Assembly (NCBI RefSeq): GCF_023534745.1
Contig: NZ_JAMHJQ010000001.1
Span: 299,232 to 363,231, forward strand
Direction: 5' to 3'
DNA: 64,000 nucleotides
From: Streptomyces sp. 35G-GA-8
Lineage (GTDB): Bacteria; Actinomycetota; Actinomycetes; Streptomycetales; Streptomycetaceae
Part shown: positions 52,223 to 59,185 of the stretch, in pieces
How the letters are laid out: each line of letters begins with the position of its first letter
How positions within the stretch are numbered: position 1 is the first letter of the stretch
Program-made: the position numbers and the translations under genes
Notes under the pieces: model-generated
What the model saw: only the letters and a program-made list of their open reading frames with translations
The model's database searches: none
Told to the model about the DNA's origin: nothing

Positions 52223-53200
52223 GTGAAAGTCGCAGTTGTCGGCGCCGGAGCCATCGGTGCCTATGTCGGAGCCGCGCTCGACCGAGCGGGCGCCGACGTC
52301 CATCTCATCGCCCGTGGACCGCATCTGTCGGCCATGCGGCAGCACGGAGTCCGGGTGCTCAGCCCGCGCGGTGACTTCACCGCACGGGTGCACGCCACCG
52401 ACCGGCCGGAGGACATCGGTCCGGTCGACTATGTGTTTCTCGGACTGAAGGCCAACTCCTACGCGGCGTGCGGGCCGCTGGTGACGCCTTTGCTCAAGGA
52501 CAGTACGGCGGTCATCGCCGCCCAGAACGGCATCCCCTGGTGGTATTTCCACGGCCACGGCGGTCCGCACGACGGCCGGCGGGTCGAGAGCGTCGACCCG
52601 GGCGGCTCGGTCAGCGCCGTACTCCCACCCGAACGTGCGATCGGGTGTGTGGTGTACGCGGCGACGGAGCTGGAGGGACCGGGCGTCGTCCGGCATCTCG
52701 AAGGCACCCGGTTCTCGATCGGCGAACCCGATCGCTCGGTTTCCGCGAGGTGTCTGGAATTCAGCGATGCCATGCGGACGGGAGGTCTCAAATGTCCCGT
52801 CGAGGCCGAGTTGCGCGAGGACATCTGGATCAAGCTTCTCGGCAATATCTCGTTCAATCCGATCAGCGCCCTGACCCGCGCCACCATGCGGGAGATGTGC
52901 CTGCACCGCTCCACCCGCGAGGTCATCGAACTGATGATGTCGGAGGCCCTGCGGGTCGCCGAGGCGCTGGGCTGCCGCCCCGACATATCCGTTGAACGGC
53001 GGCTGGCCGGTGCGGAAAGGGTCGGTGACCACCGGACATCCACGCTCCAGGACCTGGAGAAGGGCAAGCCGCTGGAGTTGGACGTCCTGCTCGCCGCTGT
53101 CGTGGAACTCGCCGCGATCAGTGACGTTCCGGTGCCGACGCTCCGCACGGTGGACGCGATCTCCGATCTGCTGGCCCGCGGTGTGACCGCCGCCGCCTGA
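52223..53200 (+). CDS. Ketopantoate-reductase (PanE/ApbA) family protein, candidate oxalyl-CoA reductase
   Basis: 325-residue NADP-dependent reductase fold. GAGAIG at 7-12 binds the cofactor, QNGI at 101-104 and Lys204 with Asn208 in WIKLLGNIS match the KPR active site. GTG 52223 follows ACGGAGAG. It lies among oxalate/formate genes and has the shared operator upstream, and no pantothenate gene is near. In Methylorubrum extorquens a PanE-family protein (PanE2) reduces oxalyl-CoA to glyoxylate. By analogy this enzyme may do the same, taking oxalyl-CoA made by Frc or a CoA ligase. Function is inferred from context; the fold is certain. Confidence 0.88.
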   Translation: MKVAVVGAGAIGAYVGAALDRAGADVHLIARGPHLSAMRQHGVRVLSPRGDFTARVHATDRPEDIGPVDYVFLGLKANSYAACGPLVTPLLKDSTAVIAAQNGIPWWYFHGHGGPHDGRRVESVDPGGSVSAVLPPERAIGCVVYAATELEGPGVVRHLEGTRFSIGEPDRSVSARCLEFSDAMRTGGLKCPVEAELREDIWIKLLGNISFNPISALTRATMREMCLHRSTREVIELMMSEALRVAEALGCRPDISVERRLAGAERVGDHRTSTLQDLEKGKPLELDVLLAAVVELAAISDVPVPTLRTVDAISDLLARGVTAAA

Positions 53201-53225
53201 CCGCTCGTCACCCAACCCTGGAGGG

Positions 53226-53274
53226 GGCGGGTACGCGTCAAATCCCCGCACCGGGGTTCCCCCGCGTACCCGCC
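53226..53274 (+). terminator. Stem-loop after the PanE-like gene
   Basis: GGCGGGTACGCG pairs with CGCGTACCCGCC (12 bases) and an inner CCCCG/CGGGG stem is nested inside. It separates the PanE-like gene from the formate dehydrogenase operator 7 bases farther on. Confidence 0.75.
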
Positions 53275-53280
53275 ACCGGG

Positions 53281-53294
53281 ATACTGTATGCAAT
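53281..53294. promoter_or_regulatory. Candidate GntR site in front of formate dehydrogenase
   Basis: ATACTGTATGCAAT (complement ATTGCATACAGTAT) ends 35 bases before the GTG start. TACTGT within it could be a -10 element, so a bound regulator would block transcription directly. Confidence 0.65.
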
Positions 53295-53329
53295 GGGGCG
53301 CGGCCATCACTCCCAAAGGAGAGCGCAGC

Positions 53330-55255
53330 GTGAAGAAGCGAGACCGAACGCCGAAAACGTATGCCCGCATCACCCACCCTCTGGTGCGGGACGAGAAGGG
53401 CGGCCCCTTCCGCAGGGCGACCTGGGACGAGGCGCTGGACCGCGCGGCGGAGGGCCTGCGTGCCGCACACGGCGCGTTCGGGATGTTCTCCTGCGCCCGC
53501 GCCACCAATGAGATGAACTACGTCGCCCAGAAGTTCGCCCGCGTGGTGATGGGCACCAACAACGTGGACTCCTGCAACAGGACCTGTCACGCGCCGAGTG
53601 TGGCCGGCCTCTCCGCCGTATTCGGATCCGGCGGCGGCACCTCCTCCTACGGGGAGGTCGACCACACGGATCTGATCGTGATGTGGGGCTCCAACGCCCG
53701 CTTCGCCCACCCGATCTTCTTCCAGCATGTGCTGCGGGGCATCAGGAACGGCGCGCGGATGTACGCCGTCGACCCCCGCCGCACCTCCACCGCCGAGTGG
53801 GCCGAGAGCTGGCTCGGACTGAACGTCGGTACGGACATCCCGCTGGCCCACGCGGTCGGCCGCGAGATCATCCACGCGGGGCTGCACAACCGCTCGTTCA
53901 TCGAACGGGCCACCACCGGGTTCGAGGAGTACGCCGCCGAGGTCGAGCCGTGGACGCTCTCGGTCGCCGAGCAGGTGACCGGCGTACCGGCCGAGGCGAT
54001 CCGCGAGCTCGCGCACGCCTACGCCCGCGCCGAACGGGCCCAGTTGTGCTGGACGCTGGGCATCACCGAGCACCACAACGGCACCGACAACGTACGGGCG
54101 CTGATCAATCTCTCCCTGCTCACCGGACATGTCGGCCGGTACGGCTCGGGCGTACAGCCGCTGCGCGGCCAGAACAATGTGCAGGGCGGCGGCGACATGG
54201 GCGCCATCCCCAACCGGCTGCCCGGCTTCCAGGACATCCTGGAGCCCGATGTCCGGCGGAAGTTCGAGACCGCGTGGGACACCGTCATCCAGCCGCACTA
54301 CGGGCTCAATCTCACGGACATGTTCGAGGCGATGGAGACCGGCGAGCTCAAGGCCGTCTACTGCATCGGCGAGAACCCCGCCCAGTCCGAGGCGGACAGC
54401 GAGCAGGCCGTGGAGCGGATGAAGCGGCTCGACTGTCTCGTGGTGCAGGACATCTTCCTCACCAAGACCGCCGAACTCGCCGATGTGGTGCTGCCCGCCA
54501 CCGCCGCCTGGGCGGAGACGGACGGCACCACCACCAACAGCGAGCGCCGGGTGCAGCGGGTGCGCAAGGCCGTCGAGCCGCCGGGCGAGGCGCGTGAGGA
54601 CATCGACATCATCTGCGAGCTGGCCGGCCGGCTCGGGCACGCCTGGAAGTACGCGGACGCGGAGTCGGTGTGGAACGAGCTGCGTTCGGTCTCCCCCGAC
54701 CACTACGGCATGACCTATGAGCGGCTGGCGGAGCATCAGGGCATCCAGTGGCCCTGCCCGGACACCGAGAAGCTCGAACCGAGCTATCTGCACGGCAGGT
54801 TGTGGGAGGCCGACCCGGCCAAGCGGGGCCGGCTCGCCCCCTTCGGCCTCGTCAAGCACGACCCGCCGGTGGATCTGACGGATGAGCAGTACCCGATCAG
54901 GCTCACCACGGGCCGTCGGCTCGACTCGTACAACACCGGTGTACAGAGCGGGAGTTTCGCCTCACCGCTGCGGCGCGGCGAGTATGTCGAGCTGTGCCCG
55001 GAGGACGCCGAGCGGTACGGGGTGACGGTGGGCGAGGAGGTCCGTATCTCGTCGCGGCGCGGCACCGTACAGGCGCCGGTCTGGGTCGACCCGGGGCTCC
55101 GTCCCGGACTGGCCTTCATGACCATGCACTTCCCCGACGAGGTGGACACCAACCAGCTGACCATCGAGGCCAATTGCCCGATCGCGGGCACCGCCGAGTT
55201 CAAGGCGTCGGCGATCCGGATCGAGAAGCTGCCCGCAGCGGCGTCAAGGAGCTGA
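53330..55255 (+). CDS. Formate dehydrogenase catalytic core, lacking the N-terminal Fe-S domain
   Basis: 641-residue molybdopterin bis-MGD protein. The Mo-ligating residue is Cys86 in NRTCHAPSVAGL, aligned with the Sec/Cys of formate dehydrogenases, followed by the conserved His87. HGTD-type motifs, QGGGDMGAIPN and the C-terminal molydopterin dinucleotide-binding domain (RLTTGRRLDSYNTG, HFPD) follow. GTG 53330 follows AAAGGAG. The usual N-terminal [4Fe-4S] Molybdop_Fe4S4 domain is missing: the protein starts at a point equivalent to just after it. That domain is found at the end of the third gene of the operon (57199-58056). The enzyme oxidises formate to CO2, passing electrons via the other subunits to NAD+. 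Confidence 0.93.
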   Translation: MKKRDRTPKTYARITHPLVRDEKGGPFRRATWDEALDRAAEGLRAAHGAFGMFSCARATNEMNYVAQKFARVVMGTNNVDSCNRTCHAPSVAGLSAVFGSGGGTSSYGEVDHTDLIVMWGSNARFAHPIFFQHVLRGIRNGARMYAVDPRRTSTAEWAESWLGLNVGTDIPLAHAVGREIIHAGLHNRSFIERATTGFEEYAAEVEPWTLSVAEQVTGVPAEAIRELAHAYARAERAQLCWTLGITEHHNGTDNVRALINLSLLTGHVGRYGSGVQPLRGQNNVQGGGDMGAIPNRLPGFQDILEPDVRRKFETAWDTVIQPHYGLNLTDMFEAMETGELKAVYCIGENPAQSEADSEQAVERMKRLDCLVVQDIFLTKTAELADVVLPATAAWAETDGTTTNSERRVQRVRKAVEPPGEAREDIDIICELAGRLGHAWKYADAESVWNELRSVSPDHYGMTYERLAEHQGIQWPCPDTEKLEPSYLHGRLWEADPAKRGRLAPFGLVKHDPPVDLTDEQYPIRLTTGRRLDSYNTGVQSGSFASPLRRGEYVELCPEDAERYGVTVGEEVRISSRRGTVQAPVWVDPGLRPGLAFMTMHFPDEVDTNQLTIEANCPIAGTAEFKASAIRIEKLPAAASRS

Positions 55256-55261
55256 GACTCA

Positions 55262-57202
55262 GTGGACCTGCACTTCGGCGACAGCAAGCCGACCGACGAG
55301 GAGCGAGCGGCGGTCGACGCCCTGCTCGGCCCGCCGGCCTCGGCCTGGGAGGGCGCGGACGACCGTACGGACACGGATCTGCGCTGGGCCAGGGGCGGTC
55401 GCGAGGCACGGGCGCGACGGGACCTGCTGCTGCCGGGGCTGCACGCGGTCAACGACCGCATCGGCTGGATCAGCGAGGGCGCGCTGGACTACCTCTGCCG
55501 ACGGCTCACGGTGCCGCCGGCGGAGGCGTACGGCGTGGCCACCTTCTACGCGATGTTCGCGGTCAAACCCCGCCCCGCGAAGGTGCTGCACGTCTGCACC
55601 GACCTGGCCTGCGCCGCCCATGGCTCCCAGGCGCTCTGCGCGAGCCTGGAGGAGCGCCTGGCACCCGCGGGCGTGCCCACGGCCGGCGCCGTCTGGCAGC
55701 CGAGCCCCTGTCTCGGCCTCTGCGAGCGGGCCCCGGCGGCGCTGCTCATCCAGGCGGGCGCGGCGGAGGACGACGCGGCGACGGAGCGCGACGGAACCGC
55801 GGAGGACGCCGGGGCGACGGGCGCCGGGGCGACGGAGCCGCCGCCCCGGCCGTACGCCACGGCCGTCATCGCCCCCGCCACCGCCGAGGCGCTCGTCCTG
55901 GCCACGGCCGCGCCCGAGGCGGCGCCCGCGGAGCCCGCCGCCTCGATGGCCGTACCGCAGGCCGGGCAGCCGGGGCTGACGCTGCTCCGCCGCGTCGGGG
56001 TCGTCGACCCGTACAGCCTCGACGACTACCGGGCGCACGGCGGCTACGCGGCGCTGCGGCGGGCCTTCGACATCGGGGCCGCCGGTGTCATCAGGGAGGT
56101 CACCGACGCCGGTCTGGTCGGCCGCGGCGGCGCGGCCTTCCCCACCGGCCGCAAGTGGGGGGCCACCGCCTCGCAGCCGGCCCATCCGCACTATCTGGTC
56201 TGCAACGCCGATGAGTCGGAGCCCGGCACCTTCAAGGACCGGGTGGTCATGGAGGGCGATCCGTACTCCCTGATCGAGTCGATGACCATCGCCGGGTACG
56301 CGGTCGGCGCGCACCGCGGCTATCTCTATCTGCGCGGTGAGTACCCGCGCGCCCTGCGCCTCCTCCAGAACGCGATCGACCGGGCGCGCGCCCGCGGACT
56401 GCTCGGGGACGACATCCTCGGCCAGGGATACGCCTTCGACATCGAGATCCGGCGCGGTGCGGGCGCGTACATCTGCGGCGAGGAGACCGCCCTGTTCAAC
56501 TCCATCGAGGGCTACCGGGGCGAGCCGCGCTCCAAGCCGCCCTTCCCCGTGGAACAGGGCCTGTTCGGCAAGCCGACCGCCGAGAACAACGTCGAGACGC
56601 TGATCAATGTGCTGCCGATCCTGACCGACGGCGCCCAGGCGTACGCGGCGATCGGCACCGAGGGGTCCACCGGGCCGAAGCTGTTCTGTGTCTCCGGCAA
56701 TGTGTCGCGCCCCGGTATCTACGAACTGCCCTTCGGCGCCTCGCTGGGCGACCTGCTCGATCTGGCGGGCACCCCGCGCGAGGTGCGGGCGATCCTGCTC
56801 GGCGGCGCGGCGGGCGGGTTCGTACGGCCCGACGAGCGGGACATCCCGCTGACCTTCGAGGGGACCAGAGCGGCCGGCACCACACTCGGATCCGGTGTGG
56901 TGCTGGTGCTGGACGACACCGTCCAACTGCCGCGGATGCTGCTCCGTATCGCCGAGTTCTTCCGCGACGAGTCCTGCGGGCAGTGTGTGCCCTGCCGGGT
57001 CGGCACGGTACGGCAGGAGGAGGCCCTGCACCGGATCCTGGACCGTACGGGCGCCGAGGCCGCCGGGGACATAGCGCTGCTGCGCGAGGTCGGCCGGGCC
57101 ATGAAGGACGCCTCGATCTGCGGTCTCGGACAGACCGCGTGGAGCGCCGTCGAGTCCGCCATCGACCGTCTGGACGTCTTCGAGTCAAGGGGTGCCGAGT
57201 GA
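55262..57202 (+). CDS. Formate dehydrogenase NuoE-NuoF fusion subunit (diaphorase)
   Basis: 646-residue flavoprotein. The NuoE-like part (~55-165) ligates a [2Fe-2S] cluster through Cys112, Cys117, Cys150 and Cys154. An Ala/Glu-rich linker (~165-235) joins it to the NuoF-like part (~240-640), with GRGGAAFPTGRKW and NADESEPGTFKDR for NADH/FMN and the [4Fe-4S] motif ESCGQCVPCRVG plus CGLGQTA. GTG 55262 starts 6 bases after the catalytic gene. It transfers electrons from formate oxidation to NAD+, as in FdsB of soluble NAD-dependent formate dehydrogenases; E and F subunits are separate genes in most such enzymes. Confidence 0.93.
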   Translation: MDLHFGDSKPTDEERAAVDALLGPPASAWEGADDRTDTDLRWARGGREARARRDLLLPGLHAVNDRIGWISEGALDYLCRRLTVPPAEAYGVATFYAMFAVKPRPAKVLHVCTDLACAAHGSQALCASLEERLAPAGVPTAGAVWQPSPCLGLCERAPAALLIQAGAAEDDAATERDGTAEDAGATGAGATEPPPRPYATAVIAPATAEALVLATAAPEAAPAEPAASMAVPQAGQPGLTLLRRVGVVDPYSLDDYRAHGGYAALRRAFDIGAAGVIREVTDAGLVGRGGAAFPTGRKWGATASQPAHPHYLVCNADESEPGTFKDRVVMEGDPYSLIESMTIAGYAVGAHRGYLYLRGEYPRALRLLQNAIDRARARGLLGDDILGQGYAFDIEIRRGAGAYICGEETALFNSIEGYRGEPRSKPPFPVEQGLFGKPTAENNVETLINVLPILTDGAQAYAAIGTEGSTGPKLFCVSGNVSRPGIYELPFGASLGDLLDLAGTPREVRAILLGGAAGGFVRPDERDIPLTFEGTRAAGTTLGSGVVLVLDDTVQLPRMLLRIAEFFRDESCGQCVPCRVGTVRQEEALHRILDRTGAEAAGDIALLREVGRAMKDASICGLGQTAWSAVESAIDRLDVFESRGAE

Positions 57203-58056
57203 CCGCGATACCGCTTCAGCCGCCGCGCCGGCTGATCGAGTTCACACTGGACGGCCAGGAGACCCGGGTGCCCGAGGGGTCCACGCTGCTGGACGCCTGC
57301 CGGGCGGCCGGCAAAGACATCCCGACGCTCTGCGAGGGCGACACGCTCACCCCCAAGAACGCCTGTCGGGTGTGTGTCGTCGAGGTCGAGGGCGCCCGTA
57401 CGCTGGCGCCCGCCTGCTCGCGCCGGGCGGAGCCGGGCATGGACGTCCGTACGGACACCGAGCGCGCCCGGCACAGCCGAAAGGTCGTCCTCGAACTCCT
57501 CGCCTCGTCGACCGATCTCTCGACCACCCCGAGGGCCGCCGAGTGGATCAAGGAGTACGACGCGAAGCCCGAGCGCTTCGGTCCCGACGCGGCCCGGCTG
57601 AACGAAGAGCCGAAGATCGACAACGATCTGTACGTCCGCGACTACGACAAGTGCATCCAGTGCTACAAGTGTGTCGACGCGTGCGGCGAGCAGTGGCAGA
57701 ATTCCTTCGCGATCTCCGTCGCGGGCCGCGGTTTCGACGCCCGTATCTCCACCGAGCACGACGCACCGCTCACCGATTCGGCCTGTGTCTACTGCGGCAA
57801 CTGCATCGAGGTCTGCCCGACCGGAGCGCTCAGCTTCAAGTCGGAGTTCGACATGCGGGAGGCCGGTACATGGAACGAGAAGGCCCAGACGGAGACCACC
57901 ACGATCTGCGCCTACTGCGGTGTTGGCTGCAATCTGACGCTGCACGTGCAGGACAATGAGATCGTGAAGGTCACCTCGCCGCACGACAACCCGGTGACCC
58001 ACGGAAACCTCTGTATCAAGGGGCGGTTCGGCTACCAGCACGTACAACAGCACTGA
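57199..58056 (+). CDS. Formate dehydrogenase Fe-S subunit carrying the detached Molybdop_Fe4S4 domain
   Basis: 285-residue NuoG/FdsA-N-terminal-like protein. Residues 12-85 are a [2Fe-2S] ferredoxin domain (Cys45, 56, 59, 73). Two [4Fe-4S] clusters follow (Cys152/155/158/162 and Cys196/199/202/206). The last 50 residues are the [4Fe-4S] domain that in other formate dehydrogenases precedes the Mo core (Cys237, 240, 244, 272), ending GRFGYQH. GTG 57199 overlaps the previous stop as GTGA. The chain ends almost exactly where the catalytic protein of the first gene would continue, so the alpha subunit is split and the two pieces occur in reversed gene order. Confidence 0.92.
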   Translation: MTAIPLQPPRRLIEFTLDGQETRVPEGSTLLDACRAAGKDIPTLCEGDTLTPKNACRVCVVEVEGARTLAPACSRRAEPGMDVRTDTERARHSRKVVLELLASSTDLSTTPRAAEWIKEYDAKPERFGPDAARLNEEPKIDNDLYVRDYDKCIQCYKCVDACGEQWQNSFAISVAGRGFDARISTEHDAPLTDSACVYCGNCIEVCPTGALSFKSEFDMREAGTWNEKAQTETTTICAYCGVGCNLTLHVQDNEIVKVTSPHDNPVTHGNLCIKGRFGYQHVQQH

Positions 58057-58122
58057 CAACAACACTGACAACGGCCCGACAGCAGCACCGGCAGCAGCAC
58101 TGACGAGTAGGACTGGATCACC

Positions 58123-58962
58123 ATGGGACGGGTAACCGAGCGCCGCCGCACCATCCGTATCCGGGACGGAGCCGTCTCGGCCCGCCCGGACACCCTGGTG
58201 GCCGAGGAGCCCATGGAGATCCGGCTGAACGGCAAGCCCCTCGCCATCACCATGCGCACCCCGGGCGACGACTTCGCGCTCGCGGCGGGGTTCCTCGTCA
58301 GCGAAGGGGTGCTGGCGACGGGGTCCGACGTCCAGTCCATCGTGTACTGCGCCGGAGCGAAGGACGACGGCTCGAACACCTACAACGTGGTGGATGTGCG
58401 GCTGGCGCCGGGGGTGCCCGTCCCGGACATCACGCTGGAGCGCAATGTCTACACGACCTCCTCGTGCGGGCTGTGCGGCAAGGCCAGCCTGGACGCCGTA
58501 CGGACCACGGCGCGGTTCCCGATCAGTGACACTCCCCCGGTCCGCGTCGAACCCGCACTGCTCTCCGGCCTCCCCGACCGGCTGCGAGCGGCCCAGCAGG
58601 TCTTCGACCGGACCGGGGGCCTCCACGCGGCCGCGCTGTTCTCCGAGGACGGCGAGATGCTGGACATCCGGGAGGACGTCGGCCGGCACAACGCGGTCGA
58701 CAAGCTCGTCGGCCGGGCACTGCGGCAGGACCTGCTGCCGCTCTCCCGGGCGATCCTGCTCGTCTCGGGCCGCGCGTCCTTCGAACTGGCACAGAAGGCC
58801 GTGATGGCCGGCATTCCTGTACTGGCGGCGGTGTCGGCGCCTTCGTCGCTCGCCGTCGATCTCGCCGCGGAGACCGGGCTGACGCTCGTGGGCTTCCTCC
58901 GCGGCACCTCCATGAACGTGTACGCGGGGGACGAGAGGATCGCCCTGCATACCGGGGTCTGA
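58123..58962 (+). CDS. fdhD: Formate dehydrogenase accessory sulfurtransferase
   Basis: 279-residue FdhD. The CGLCG motif holds Cys115 and Cys118, which transfer sulfur from a cysteine desulfurase to the Mo cofactor. [10 protein letters not shown] and the [26 protein letters not shown] region are conserved. The 66-base gap from the Fe-S subunit is filled by CAGCAC/CAACAC repeats. It completes the operon core/NuoEF/Fe-S/fdhD, and an intrinsic terminator with a T-rich tail follows 22 bases after its stop. Confidence 0.96.
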   Translation: MGRVTERRRTIRIRDGAVSARPDTLVAEEPMEIRLNGKPLAITMRTPGDDFALAAGFLVSEGVLATGSDVQSIVYCAGAKDDGSNTYNVVDVRLAPGVPVPDITLERNVYTTSSCGLCGKASLDAVRTTARFPISDTPPVRVEPALLSGLPDRLRAAQQVFDRTGGLHAAALFSEDGEMLDIREDVGRHNAVDKLVGRALRQDLLPLSRAILLVSGRASFELAQKAVMAGIPVLAAVSAPSSLAVDLAAETGLTLVGFLRGTSMNVYAGDERIALHTGV

Positions 58963-58983
58963 CCACCCCCGCTGCACGGAACT

Positions 58984-59037
58984 GGGCCCGGCCGGCGGGG
59001 AGCGCCCCCTGCGTCGGCCGGGTCCATTCTCTCTTTT
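58984..59037 (+). terminator. Intrinsic terminator of the formate dehydrogenase operon
   Basis: GGGCCCGGCCG (58984-58994) pairs with CGGCCGGGTCC (59015-59025), with an inner GC stem, and is followed by ATTCTCTCTTTTT. Stem plus T-run is unusually canonical for this genome. Confidence 0.85.
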
Positions 59038-59071
59038 TCGAGGCTCGGTTCGCCTCCGGGGCGCTTTTTGC

Positions 59072-59173
59072 CGACGTCGACGGTTGACCGTGCTCGATTC
59101 GTTCGTTCCTCACGAACCTCCGCCCACGCGGCGGAGCCGCATATCGAGCACAGCCGCCCTTTCGACGTCGACG
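59072..59173. other. Three-way-junction structured intergenic element
   Basis: Nested complementary segments: CGTCGAC (59075-59081) with GTCGACG (59167-59173); GTGCTCGAT (59090-59098) with ATCGAGCAC (59143-59151); and inside these two adjacent hairpins, GTTCGT/ACGAAC (59101-59117) and CTCCGC/GCGGAG (59118-59136). CGACGTCGAC also occurs as a direct repeat at both ends. It lies between the fdhD terminator and the stop of the convergent SARP gene. It may be a mobile structured repeat, an RNA or a complex terminator. Confidence 0.6.
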
Positions 59174-59185
59174 CGCCCCTTCGGC

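Noticed and set aside
58057-58122. CAGCACTGAC/CAACACTGAC short repeats before fdhD
   Set aside because: These are a low-complexity tail behind the Fe-S subunit stop. They are too short and irregular to assign a function.
18029-58962. Search for an oxalyl-CoA decarboxylase gene
   Set aside because: No protein with a thiamine-diphosphate GDG...N motif or decarboxylase-like start was found among the genes of either half, so the gene is absent here, though it may exist elsewhere.
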